DNA of 64,000 nt from Chondrilla cf. caribensis (taxonomy: Eukaryota; Porifera; Demospongiae; Chondrillida; Chondrillidae): the NCBI GenBank assembly GCA_964020155.1, contig OZ026565.1:2501-66500 (forward strand), read 5' to 3'. Every line of letters begins with the position of its first letter. The first letter of the stretch is position 1. Shown one piece after another: positions 13,001 through 28,000 of the stretch. The notes below the pieces were generated by a model, which saw only the letters and a list, made by a program, of their open reading frames with translations, was not told where the DNA came from and made no database searches. Both the position numbers and the translations under genes were made by a program.

Positions 13001-16000
13001 AAAATTGACATTTTTTGGGCTTGTCACCACGAGGCTTATAACGCACTCAGGACAATCAGAATGCATACAAAATTGTGTTGGTGAGTTTGGTATGGACACT
13101 AGGTAGCCCTTGGTGACCAGCAAAGAAATCTCAAATTGCTTAGGTGATCACCCAACGCGTAATACACTTATATATGAATCTACATACAAGGTATATACAT
13201 TGGCAATAGGGGGAAATTTTGGTCGACATCAAAATGCAACTTTTTGCTATCAGAAGGTAGCTACCAGGACCAGGAGTGTGTCTGTGCATTCGGATTTGAC
13301 CTATGATGCACCACGTGCACACAGGAGAGGCCGTGGTGACAAGACCAAAAATTGACATTTTTTGGGCTTGTCACCACGAGGCTTATAGCGCACTCAGGAC
13401 AATCAGAATGCTTACCAAATTGTGTTGGTGAGTTAGGCATGGACACTAGGTAGCCCATGGTGACCAGAAAAGAAATCTCAAACTGCTTAGGTGATCACCC
13501 AAGGCGTAATACACTAATATATGAATCTACATACAAAGTATATACATTGGCAATAGGGGGAAATTTTGGTCGACATCAAAATGTAACTTTTTGCTATCAG
13601 AAGGTAGCTACCAGGTCCAGGAGTGTGTCTGTGCATTTGGATTTCAGCTGTGATGCATCACGTGCACACAGGAGAGGCCGTGGTGACAAGACCAAAAATT
13701 GACATTTTTTGGGCTTGTCACCACGAGGCTTATAGCGCACTCAGGACAATCAGAATGCTTGCGAAATTGTGTTGGTGAGTTAGGCATGGACACTAGGTAG
13801 CCCTTGGTGACCAGCAAAGAAATCTCAAATTGCTTAGGTGATCACCCAAGGCGTAATACACTTATATATGAATCTACATACAAGGTATATACATTGGCAA
13901 TAGGGGGAAATTTTGGTCGACATCAAAATGCAACTTTTTGCTATCAGAAGGTAGCTACCAGGTCCAGGAGTGTGTCTGTGCATTCGGATTTCAGCTATGA
14001 TGCACCACGTGCACACAGGAGAGGCCGTGGTGACAAGACCAATAATTGACATTTTTTGGGCTTGTCACCACAAGGCTTATAGCGCACTCAGGACAATCAG
14101 AATGCTTCCCAAATTGTGTTGGTGAGTTAGGCATGGACACTAGGTAGCCCTTGGTGACCAGAAAAGAAATCTCAAATTGCTTAGGTGATCACCCAAGGCG
14201 TAATACACTTATATATGAATCTACATACAAGGTATATACATTGGCAATAGGGAGAAAGTTTGGTCGACATCAAAATGCAACTTTTTGCTATCAGAAGGCA
14301 GGTACCAGGTCCTGGAGTGTGTCTGTGGATTTGGATTTGAGCTATGATGCATCACGTGTACACAGGAGAGGCCGTGGTGACAAGACCAAAAATTGACATT
14401 TTTTTGCTTGTCACCACGAGGCTTATAGCGCACTCAGGACAATCAGAATGCTTACGAAATTGTGTTGGTGAGTTAGGCATGGACACTAGGTAGCCCTTGG
14501 TGACCAGCAAAGAAATCTCAAATTGCTTAGGTGATCACCCAAGGCGTAATACACTTATATATGAATCTACATACTAAGTATATACATTGGCAATAGGGGG
14601 AAATTTTGGTCGACATCAAAATCCAACGTTTTGCTATCAGAAGGTAGCTACCAGGTCCAGGAGTGTGTCTGTGCATTCGGATTTGAGCTATGATGCATCA
14701 CGTGCACACAGGAGAGGCCGTGGTGACAAGACCAAAAATTGACATTTTTTGGGCTTGTCACCACGAGGCTTATAGCGCATTCAGGACAATCAGAATGCTT
14801 ACGAAATTGTCTTGGTGAGTTAGGCATGGACACTAGGTAGCCCTTGGTGACCAGGAAAGAAATCTCAAATTGCTTAGGTGATCACCCAAGGCGTAATACA
14901 CTTATATATGAATCTACATTCAAAGTATATACATTGGCAATAGGGGGAAATTTTGGTCGACATCAAAATGCAACTTTTTGCTATCAGAAGGTAGCTACCA
15001 GGTCCAGGAGTGTGTCTGTACATTTAGATTTGAGCTATGATGCATCACGTGCACACAGGAGAGGCCGTGGTGACAAGACCAAAAATTGACATTTTTTGGG
15101 CTTGTCACCACGAGGCTTATAGCGCACTCAGGACAATCAGAATGCTTACGAAATTGTCTTGGTGAGTTAGGCATGGACACTAGGTAGCCCATGGTGACTA
15201 GCAAAGAAATCTCAAATTGCTTAGGTGATCACCCAAGGCGTAATACACTTACATATGAATCTACATTCAAAGTATATACATTGGCAATAGGGGGGAATTT
15301 TGGTAGACATTAAAATGCAACTTTTTGCTATCAGAAGGTAGCTACCAGGTCCAGGAGTGTGTCTGTACATTTAGATTTGAGCTGTGATGCATCACGTGCA
15401 CACAGGAGAGGCCGTGGTGACAAGACCAAAAATTGACATTTTTTGGGCTTGTCACCACGAGGCTTATAGCGCACTCAGGACAATCAGAATGCTTACGAAA
15501 TTGTCTTGGTGAGTTAGGCATGGACACTAGGTAGCCCATGGTGACTAGCAAAGAAATATCAAATTGCTTAGGTTATCACCACAAGGCGTAATACACTTAT
15601 ATATGAATCTATATTCAAAGTATATACATTGGCAATAGGGGGGAATTTTGGTAGACATCAAAATGCAACTTTTTGCTATCAGAAGGTAGCTACCAGGTCC
15701 AGGAGTGTGTCTGTGCATTTGGATTTCAGCTATGATGCATCACGTGCACACAGGAGAGGCCGTGGTGACAAGACCAAAAATTGACATTTTTTGGTTTGTC
15801 ACCACGAGGCTTATAGCGCACTCAGGACAATCAGAATGCTTACCAAATTGTGTTGGTGAGTTAGGCATGGACACTAGGTAGCCCTTGGTGACCAGCAAAG
15901 AAATCTCAAATTGATTAGTGATCACCCAAGGCGTAATACACTTATATATGAATCTATATTCAAAGTATATACATTGGCAATAGGGGGAAATTTTGGTCGA

Positions 16001-19000
16001 CATCAAAATGCAACTTTTTGCTATCAGAAGGTAGCTACCAGGTCCAGGAGTGTGTCTGTGCATTCCGATTGGAGCTATGATGCATCACGTGCACACAGGA
16101 GAGGCCGTGGTGACAAGACCAAAAATTGACATTTTTTGGGCTTGTCACCACGAGGCTTATAGTGCAGTCAGGACAATCAGAATGCTTACGAAATTGTCTT
16201 GGTGAGTAAGGCATGGACACTAGGTAGCCCTTGGTGACCAGCAAAGAAATCTCAAATTGCTTAAGTGATCACCCAAGGCGTAATACACTTATATATGAAT
16301 CTATATTCAAAGTATATACATTGGCAATAGGGGGAAATTTTGGTCGACATCAAAATGCAACTTTTTGCTATCAGAAGGTAGCTACCAGGTCCAGGAGTGT
16401 GTCTGTGCATTTGGATTTGAGCTATGATTCATCACGTGCACACAGGAGAGGCCGTGGTGACAAGACCAAAAATTGACATTTTTTGGGCTTGTCACCACGA
16501 GGCTTATAGCGCACTCAGGACAATCAGAATGCTTACGAAATTGTCTTGGTGAGTTAGGCATGGACACTAGGTAGCCCTTGGTGACCAGCAAAGAAATCTC
16601 AAATTGCTTAAGTGATCACTCAAGGCGTAATACACTTATATATGAATCTATATTCAAAGTATATACATTGGCAATAGGGGGAAATTTTGGTCGACATCAA
16701 AATGCAACTTTTTGCTATCAGAAGGTAGCTACCAGGTCCAGGAGTGTGTCTGTGCATTTGGATTTCAGCTATGATTCATCACGTGCACACAGGAGAGGCC
16801 GTGGTGACAAGACCAAAAATTGACATTTTTTGGGCTTGTCACCACGAGGCTTATAGCGCACTCAGGACAATCAGAATGCTTACCAAATTGTGTTGGTGAG
16901 TTAGGCATGGACACTAGGTAGCCCTTGGTGACCAGCAAAGAAATCTCAAATTGCTTAAGTGATCACTCAAGGCATAATACACTTATATATGAATCTATAT
17001 TCAAAGTATATACATTGGCAATAGGGGGAAATTTTGGTCGACATCAAAATGCAACTTTTTGCTATCAGAAGGTAGCTACCAGGTCCAGGAGTGTGTCTGT
17101 GCATTTGGATTTGAGCTATGATGCATCACGTGCACACAGGAGAGGCCGTGGTGACAAGACCAAAAATTGACATTTTTTGGGTTTGTCACCACAAGGCTTA
17201 TAGCGCACTCAGGACAATCAGAATGCTTACGAAATTGTCTTGGTGAGTTAGGCATGGACACTAGGTAGCCCTTGGTGACCAGCAAAGAAATCTCAAGTTG
17301 CTTAGGTGATCACCCAAGGTGTAATACACTTATATATGAATCTATATTCAAAGTATATACATTGGCAATAGGGGGAAATTTTGGTCGACATCAAAATGCA
17401 ACTTTTTGCTATCAGAAGGTAGCTACCAGGTCCAGGAGTTTGTCTGTGCATTCCGATTTGAGCTATGATGCATCACGTGTACACAGGAGAGGCCGTGGTG
17501 ACAAGACCAAAAATTGACATTTTTTGAGCTTGTCACCACGAGGCTTATAGCGCACTCAGGACAATCAGAATGCTTACGAAATTGTCTTGGTGAGTTAGGC
17601 ATGGACACTAGGTAGCCCTTGGTGACCAGCAAAGAAATCTCAAATTGCTTAGGTGATCACCCAAGGCGTAATACACTTATATATGAATCTACATTCAAAG
17701 TATATACATTGGCAATAGGGGGAAATTTTGGTCGACATCAAAATGCAACTTTTTGCTATCAGAAGGTAGCTACCAGGTCCAGGAGTGTGTCTGTACTTAT
17801 AGATTTGAGCTATGATGCATCACGTGCACACAGGAGAGGCCGTGGTGACAAGACCAAAAATTGACATTCTTTTGGCTTGTCACCACGAGGCTTATAGCGC
17901 ACTCAGGACAATCAGAATGCTTACCAAATTGTCTTGGTGAGTTAGGCATGGACACTAGGTAGCCCTTGGTGACCAGCAAAGAAATCTCAAATTGCTTAGG
18001 TGATCACCCAACGCGTAATACACTTATATATGAATCTACATACAAAGTATATACATTGGCAATAGGGGGAAATTTTGGTCGACATCAAAATGCAACTTTT
18101 TGCTATCAGAAGGTAGCTACCAGGTCCAGGAGTGTGTCTGTGCATTTGGATTTCAGCTATGATGCATTACGTGTACACAGGAGAGGCCGTGGTGACAAGA
18201 CCAAAAATTGACATTTATTGGGCTTGTCACCACGAGGCTTATAGCGCACTCAGGACAATCAGAATGCTTACCAAATTGTCTTGGTGAGTTAGGCATGGAA
18301 ACTAGGTAGCCCTTGGTGACCAGCAAAGAAATCTCAAGTTGCTTAGGTGATCACCCAAGGCGTAATACACTTATATATGAATCTACATTCAAAGTATATA
18401 CATTGGCAATAGGGGGAAATTTTGGTCGACATCAAAATGCAACTTTTTGCTATCAGAAGGTAGCTACCAGGTCCAGGAGTGTGTCTGTGCATTCCGATTT
18501 CAGCTATGATGCATTACGTGTACACAGGAGAGGCCGTGGTGACAAGACCAAAAATTGACATTTTTTGAGCTTGTCACCACGAGGCTTATAGCGCACTCAG
18601 GACAATCAAAATGCTTACCAAATTGTGTTGGTGAGTTAGGCATGGATACTAGGTAGCCCTTGGTGACCAGCAAAGAAATCTCAAGTTGCTTAGGTGATCA
18701 CCCAAGGCGTAATACACTTATATATGAATCTACATTCAAAGTATATACATTGGCAATAGGGGGAAATTTTAGTCGACATCAAAATGCAACTTTTTGTTAT
18801 CAGAAGGTAGCTACCAGGTCCAGGAGTGTGTCTGTACTTATAGATTTGAGCTATGATGCATCACGTGCACACAGGAGAGGCCGTGGTGACAAGACCAAAA
18901 ATTGACATTCTTTTGGCTTGTCACCACGAGGCTTATAGCGCACTCAGGACAATCAGAATACTTACGAAATTGTCTTGGTGAGTTAGGCATGGACACTAGG

Positions 19001-22000
19001 TAGCCCATGGTGACCAGCAAAGAAATCTCAAATTGCTTAGGTGATCACCCAAGGCGTAATACACTTATATATGAATCTACATTCAAAGTATATACATTGG
19101 CAATAGGGGGAAATTTTGGTAGACATCAAAATGCAACTTTTTGCTATCAGAAGGTAGCTACCAGGTCCAGGAGTTTGTCTGTGCATTTGGATTTGAGCTA
19201 TGATGCATCACGTGTACACAGGAGAGGCCGTGGTGACAAGACCAAAAATTGACATTTTTTGGGCTTGTCACCACGAGGCTTATAGCGCACTCAGGACAAT
19301 CAGAATGCTTACGAAATTGTCTTGGTGAGTTAGGCATGGACACTAGGTAGCCCTTGGTGACCAGCAAAGAAATCTCAAGTTGCTTAGGTGATCACCCAAG
19401 GCGTAATACACTTATATATGAATCTACATTCAAAGTATATACATTGGCAATAGGGGGAAATTTTGGTCGACATCAAAATGCAACTTTTTGCTATCAGAAG
19501 GTAGCTACCAGGTCCAGGAGTGTGTCTGTGCATTCCGATTTGAGCTATGATGCATCACGTGCACACAGGAGAGGCCGTGGTGACAAGACCAAAAATTGAC
19601 ATTTTTTGGGCTTGTCACCACGAGGCTTATAGCGCACTCAGGACAATCAGAATGCTTACCAAATTGTCTTGGCGAGTTAGGCATGGACACTAGGTAGCCC
19701 ATGGTGACCAGCAAAGAAATCTCAAATTGCTTAAGTGATCACCCAAGGTGTAATACACTTATATATGAATCTACATTCAAAGTATATACATTGGCAATAG
19801 GGGGAAATTTTGGTCGACATCAAAATGCAACTTTTTGCTATCAGAAGGTAGCTACCAGGTCCAGGAGTTTGTCTGTGCATTTGGATTTGAGCTATGATGC
19901 ATCACGTGCACACAGGAGAGGCCGTGGTGACAAGACCAAAAATTAACATGTTTTTGCTTGTCACCACGAGGCTTATAGCGCACTCAGGACAATCAGAATG
20001 CTTACGAAATTGTCTTGGTGAGTTAGGCATGGACACTAGGTAGCCCTTGGTGACCAGCAAAGAAATCTCAAGTTGCTTAGGTGATCACCCAAGGCGTAAT
20101 ACACTTATATATGAATCTATATTCAAAGTATATACATTGGCAATAGGGGGAAATTTTGGTCGACATCAAAATGCAACTTTTTGCTATCAGAAGGTAGCTA
20201 CCAGGTCCAGGAGTGTGTCTGTGCATTTGGATTTCAGCTATGATGCATCACGTGCACACAGGAGAGGCCGTGGTGACAAGACCAAAAATTGACATTTTTT
20301 GGGCTTGTCACCACGAGGCTTATAGTGCACTCAGGACAATCAGAATGCTTACGAAATTGTCTTGGCGAGTTAGGCATGGACACTAGGTAGCCCTTGGTGA
20401 CCAGCAAAGAAATCTCAAATTGCTTAGGTGATCACCCAAGGCGTAATACACTTATATATGAATCTACATTCAAAGTATATACATTGGCAATAGGGGGAAA
20501 TTTTGGTCGACATCAAAATGCAACTTTTTGCTATCAGAAGGTAGCTACCAGGTCCAGGAGTGTGTCTGTACTTATAGATTTGAGCTATGATGCATCACGT
20601 GCACACAGGAGAGGCCGTGGTGACAAGACCAAAAATTGACATTCTTTTGGCTTGTCACCACGAGGCTTATAGCGCACTCAGGACAATCAGAATGCTTACG
20701 AAATTGTCTTGGTGAGTTAGGCATGGACACTAGGTAGCCCTTGGTGACCAGCGAAGAAATCTCAAGTTGCTTAGGTGATCACCCAAGGCGTAATACACTT
20801 ATATATGAATCTACATTCAAAGTATATACATTGGCAATAGGGGGAAATTTTGGTAGACATCAAAATGCAACTTTTTGCTATCAGAAGGTAGCTACCAGGT
20901 CCAGGAGTGTGTCTGTGCATTTGGATTTCAGCTATGATGCATCACGTGCACACAGGAGAGGCCGTGGTGACAAGACCAAAAATTGACATTTTTTGGGCTT
21001 GTCACCACGAGGCTTATAGCGCACTCAGGACAATCAGAATGCTTACGAAATTGTCTTGGCGAGTTAGGCATGGACACTAGGTAGCCCATGGTGACCAGCA
21101 AAGAAATCTCAAATTGCTTAAGTGATCACCCAAGGTGTAATACACTTATATATGAATCTACATTCAAAGTATATACATTGGCAATAGGGGGAAATTTTGG
21201 TCGACATCAAAATGCAACTTTTTGCTATCAGAAGGTAGCTACCAGGTCCAGGAGTTTGTCTGTGCATTTGGATTTGAGCTATGATGCATCACGTGCACAC
21301 AGGAGAGGCCGTGGTGACAAGACCAAAAATTAACATGTTTTTGCTTGTCACCACGAGGCTTATAGCGCACTCAGGACAATCAGAATGCTTACGAAATTGT
21401 CTTGGTGAGTTAGGCATGGACACTAGGTAGCCCTTGGTGACCAGCAAAGAAATCTCAAGTTGCTTAGGTGATCACCCAAGGCGTAATACACTTATATATG
21501 AATCTATATTCAAAGTATATACATTGGCAATAGGGGGAAATTTTGGTCGACATCAAAATGCAACTTTTTGCTATCAGAAGGTAGCTACCAGGTCCAGGAG
21601 TGTGTCTGTGCATTTGGATTTCAGCTATGATGCATCACGTGCACACAGGAGAGGCCGTGGTGACAAGACCAAAAATTGACATTTTTTGGGCTTGTCACCA
21701 CGAGGCTTATAGTGCACTCAGGACAATCAGAATGCTTACGAAATTGTCTTGGCGAGTTAGGCATGGACACTAGGTAGCCCATGGTGACCAGCAAAGAAAT
21801 CTCAAATTGCTTAGGTGATCACCCAAGGCGTAATACACTTATATATGAATCTACATTCAAAGTATATACATTGGCAATAGGGGGAAATTTTGGTCGACAT
21901 CAAAATGCAACTTTTTGCTATCAGAAGGTAGCTACCAGGTCCAGGAGTGTGTCTGTACTTATAGATTTGAGCTATGATGTATCACGTGCACACAGGAGAG

Positions 22001-25000
22001 GCCGTGGTGACAAGACCAAAAATTGACATTCTTTTGGCTTGTCACCACGAGGCTTATAGCGCACTCAGGACAATCAGAATACTTACGAAATTGTCTTGGT
22101 GAGTTAGGCATGGACACTAGGTAGCCCTTGGTGACCAGCAAAGAAATCTCAAATTGCTTAGGTGATCACCCAAGGCGTAATACACTTATATATGAATCTA
22201 CATTCAAAGTATATACATTGGCAATAGGGGGAAATTTTGGTAGACATCAAAATGCAACTTTTTGCTATCAGAAGGTAGCTACCAGGTCCAGGAGTGTGTC
22301 TGTGCATTTGGATTTCAGCTATGATGCATCACGTGCACACAGGAGAGGCCGTGGTGACAAGACCAAAAATTGACATTTTTTGGGCTTGTCACCACGAGGC
22401 TTATAGTGCACTCAGGACAATCAGAATGCTTACGAAATTGTCTTGGCGAGTTAGGCATGGACACTAGGTAGCCCATGGTGACCAGCAAAGAAATCTCAAA
22501 TTGCTTAGGTGATCACCCAAGGCGTAATACACTTATATATGAATCTACATTCAAAGTATATACATTGGCAATAGGGGGAAATTTTGGTCGACATCAAAAT
22601 GCAACTTTTTGCTATCAGAAGGTAGCTACCAGGTCCAGGAGTGTGTCTGTACTTATAGATTTGAGCTATGATGCATCACGTGCACACAGGAGAGGCCGTG
22701 GTGACAAGACCAAAAATTGACATTCTTTTGGCTTGTCACCACGAGGCTTATAGCGCACTCAGGACAATCAGAATACTTACGAAATTGTCTTGGTGAGTTA
22801 GGCATGGACACTAGGTAGCCCTTGGTGACCAGCAAAGAAATCTCAAGTTGCTTAGGTGATCACCCAAGGCGTAATACACTTATATATGAATCTATATTCA
22901 AAGTATATACATTGGCAATAGGGGGAAATTTTGGTCGACATCAAAATGCAACTTTTTGCTATCAGAAGGTAGCTACCAGGTCCAGGAGTGTGTCTGTGCA
23001 TTTGGATTTCAGCTATGATGCATCACGTGCACACAGGAGAGGCCGTGGTGACAAGACCAAAAATTGACATTTTTTGGGCTTGTCACCACGAGGCTTATAG
23101 TGCACTCAGGACAATCAGAATGCTTACGAAATTGTCTTGGCGAGTTAGGCATGGACACTAGGTAGCCCTTGGTGACCAGCAAAGAAATCTCAAATTGCTT
23201 AGGTGATCACCCAAGGCGTAATACACTTATATATGAATCTACATTCAAAGTATATACATTGGCAATAGGGGGAAATTTTGGTCGACATCAAAATGCAACT
23301 TTTTGCTATCAGAAGGTAGCTACCAGGTCCAGGAGTGTGTCTGTACTTATAGATTTGAGCTATGATGCATCACGTGCACACAGGAGAGGCCGTGGTGACA
23401 AGACCAAAAATTGACATTCTTTTGGCTTGTCACCACGAGGCTTATAGCGCACTCAGGACAATCAGAATGCTTACGAAATTGTCTTGGTGAGTTAGGCATG
23501 GACACTAGGTAGCCCTTGGTGACCAGCGAAGAAATCTCAAGTTGCTTAGGTGATCACCCAAGGCGTAATACACTTATATATGAATCTACATTCAAAGTAT
23601 ATACATTGGCAATAGGGGGAAATTTTGGTAGACATCAAAATGCAACTTTTTGCTATCAGAAGGTAGCTACCAGGTCCAGGAGTGTGTCTGTGCATTTGGA
23701 TTTCAGCTATGATGCATCACGTGCACACAGGAGAGGCCGTGGTGACAAGACCAAAAATTGACATTTTTTGGGCTTGTCACCACGAGGCTTATAGCGCACT
23801 CAGGACAATCAGAATGCTTACGAAATTGTCTTGGCGAGTTAGGCATGGACACTAGGTAGCCCATGGTGACCAGCAAAGAAATCTCAAATTGCTTAAGTGA
23901 TCACCCAAGGTGTAATACACTTATATATGAATCTACATTCAAAGTATATACATTGGCAATAGGGGGAAATTTTGGTCGACATCAAAATGCAACTTTTTGC
24001 TATCAGAAGGTAGCTACCAGGTCCAGGAGTTTGTCTGTGCATTTGGATTTGAGCTATGATGCATCACGTGCACACAGGAGAGGCCGTGGTGACAAGACCA
24101 AAAATTAACATGTTTTTGCTTGTCACCACGAGGCTTATAGCGCACTCAGGACAATCAGAATGCTTACGAAATTGTCTTGGTGAGTTAGGCATGGACACTA
24201 GGTAGCCCTTGGTGACCAGCAAAGAAATCTCAAGTTGCTTAGGTGATCACCCAAGGCGTAATACACTTATATATGAATCTATATTCAAAGTATATACATT
24301 GGCAATAGGGGGAAATTTTGGTCGACATCAAAATGCAACTTTTTGCTATCAGAAGGTAGCTACCAGGTCCAGGAGTGTGTCTGTGCATTTGGATTTCAGC
24401 TATGATGCATCACGTGCACACAGGAGAGGCCGTGGTGACAAGACCAAAAATTGACATTTTTTGGGCTTGTCACCACGAGGCTTATAGTGCACTCAGGACA
24501 ATCAGAATGCTTACGAAATTGTCTTGGCGAGTTAGGCATGGACACTAGGTAGCCCATGGTGACCAGCAAAGAAATCTCAAATTGCTTAGGTGATCACCCA
24601 AGGCGTAATACACTTATATATGAATCTACATTCAAAGTATATACATTGGCAATAGGGGGAAATTTTGGTCGACATCAAAATGCAACTTTTTGCTATCAGA
24701 AGGTAGCTACCAGGTCCAGGAGTGTGTCTGTACTTATAGATTTGAGCTATGATGTATCACGTGCACACAGGAGAGGCCGTGGTGACAAGACCAAAAATTG
24801 ACATTCTTTTGGCTTGTCACCACGAGGCTTATAGCGCACTCAGGACAATCAGAATACTTACGAAATTGTCTTGGTGAGTTAGGCATGGACACTAGGTAGC
24901 CCTTGGTGACCAGCAAAGAAATCTCAAATTGCTTAGGTGATCACCCAAGGCGTAATACACTTATATATGAATCTACATTCAAAGTATATACATTGGCAAT

Positions 25001-28000
25001 AGGGGGAAATTTTGGTAGACATCAAAATGCAACTTTTTGCTATCAGAAGGTAGCTACCAGGTCCAGGAGTGTGTCTGTGCATTTGGATTTCAGCTATGAT
25101 GCATCACGTGCACACAGGAGAGGCCGTGGTGACAAGACCAAAAATTGACATTTTTTGGGCTTGTCACCACGAGGCTTATAGTGCACTCAGGACAATCAGA
25201 ATGCTTACGAAATTGTCTTGGCGAGTTAGGCATGGACACTAGGTAGCCCATGGTGACCAGCAAAGAAATCTCAAATTGCTTAGGTGATCACCCAAGGCGT
25301 AATACACTTATATATGAATCTACATTCAAAGTATATACATTGGCAATAGGGGGAAATTTTGGTCGACATCAAAATGCAACTTTTTGCTATCAGAAGGTAG
25401 CTACCAGGTCCAGGAGTGTGTCTGTACTTATAGATTTGAGCTATGATGCATCACGTGCACACAGGAGAGGCCGTGGTGACAAGACCAAAAATTGACATTC
25501 TTTTGGCTTGTCACCACGAGGCTTATAGCGCACTCAGGACAATCAGAATACTTACGAAATTGTCTTGGTGAGTTAGGCATGGACACTAGGTAGCCCTTGG
25601 TGACCAGCAAAGAAATCTCAAATTGCTTAGGTGATCACCCAAGGCGTAATACACTTATATATGAATCTACATTCAAAGTATATACATTGGCAATAGGGGG
25701 AAATTTTGGTCGACATCAAAATGCAACTTTTTGCTATCAGAAGGTAGCTACCAGGTCCAGGAGTGTGTCTGTGCATTTGGATTTGAGCTATGATGCATCA
25801 CGTGTACACAGGAGAGGCCGTGGTGACAAGACCAAAAATTGACATTTTTTGGGCTTGTCACCACGAGGCTTATAGCGCACTCAGGACAATCAGAATGCTT
25901 GCGAAATTGTCTTGGTGAGTTAGGCATGGACACTAGGTAGCCCATGGTGACCAGCAAAGAAATCTCAAGTTGCTTAGGTGATCACCCAAGGCGTAATACA
26001 CTTATATATGAATCTATATTCAAAGTATATACATTGGCAATAGGGGGAAATTTTGGTCGACATCAAAATGCAACATTTTGCTATCAGAAGGTAGCTACCA
26101 GGTCCAGGAGTGTGTCTGTGCATTCCGATTTGAGCTATGATGCATCACGTGCACACAGGAGAGGCCGTGGTGACAAGACCAAAAATTGACATTTTTTGGG
26201 CTTGTCACCACGAGGCTTATAGCGCACTCAGGACAATCAGAATGCTTACGAAATTGTCTTGGTGAGTTAGGCATGGACACTAGGTAGCCCATGGTGACCA
26301 GCAAAGAAATCTCAAATTGCTTAAGTGATCACCCAAGGTGTAATACACTTATATATGAATCTACATTCAAAGTATATACATTGGCAATAGGGGGAAATTT
26401 TGGTCGACATCAAAATGTAACTTTTTGCTATCAGAAGGTAGCTACCAGGTCCAGGAGTTTGTCTGTGCATTTGGATTTGAGCTATGATGCATCACGTGCA
26501 CACAGGAGAGGCCGTGGTGACAAGACCAAAAATTGACATGTTTTTGCTTGTCACCACGAGGCTTATAGCGCACTCAGGACAATCAGAATGCTTACGAAAT
26601 TGTCTTGGTGAGTTAGGCATGGACACTAGGTAGCCCTTGGTGACCAGCAAAGAAATCTCAAGTTGCTTAGGTGATCACCCAAGGCGTAATACACGCATAT
26701 ATGAATCTACATTCAAAGTATATACATTGGCAATAGGGGGAAATTTTGGTCGACATCAAAATGCAACTTTTTGCTATCAGAAGGTAGCTACCAGGTCCAG
26801 GAGTGTGTCTGTGCATTTGGATTTCAGCTATGATGCATCACGTGCACACAGGAGAGGCCGTGGTGACAAGACCAAAAATTGACATTTTTTTGGCTTGTCA
26901 CCACGAGGCTTATAGTGCACTCATGACAATCAGAATGCTTACGAAATTGTCTTGGCGAGTTAGGCATGGACACTAGGTAGCCCTTGGTGACCAGCAAAGA
27001 AATCTCAAATTGCTTAGGTGATCACCCAAGGCGTAATACACTTATATATGAATCTACATTCAAAGTATATACATTGGCAATAGGGGGAAATTTTGGTCGA
27101 CATCAAAATGCAACTTTTTGCTATCAGAAGGTAGCTACCAGGTCCAGGAGTTTGTCTGTGCATTTGGATTTGAGCTATGATGCATTACGTGTACACAGGA
27201 GAGGCCGTGGTGACAAGACCAAAAATTGACATTTTTTGGGCTTGTCACCACAAGGCTTATAGCGCACTCAGGACAATCAGAATGCTTACGAAATTGTCTT
27301 GGTGAGTTAGGCATGGACACTAGGTAGCCCTTGGTGACCAGCAAAGAAATCTCAAGTTGCTTAGGTGATCACCCAAGGCGTAATACACTTATATATGAAT
27401 CTACATACAAAGTATATACATTGGCAATAGGGGGAAATTTTGGTCGACATCAAAATGCATCCTATTTGCTATCAGAAGGTAGCTACCAGGTCCAGGAGTG
27501 TGTCTGTGCATTTGGATTTCAGCTATGATGCATCACGTGCACACAGGAGAGGCCGTGGTGACAAGACCAAAAATTGACATTTTTTGGGCTTGTCACCACG
27601 AGGCTTATAGTGCACTCAGGACAATCAGAATGCTTACGAAATTGTCTTGGTGAGTTAGGCATGGACACTAGGTAGCCCATGGTGACCAGCAAAGAAATCT
27701 CAAACTGCTTAGGTGATCACCCAAGGCGTAATACACTTATATATGAATCTACATTCAAAGTATATACATTGGCAATAGGGGGAAATTTTGGTCCACATCA
27801 AAATGCAACTTTTTGCTATCAGAAGGTAGCTACCAGGTCCAGGAGTGTGTCTGTACATTCAGATTTGAGCTATGATGCATCACGTGCACACAGGAGAGGC
27901 CGTGGTGACAAGACCTAAAATTGACATTCTTTTGGCTTGTCACCACGAGGCTTATAGCGCACTCAGGACAATCAGAATGCTTATGAAATTGTCTTGGTGA

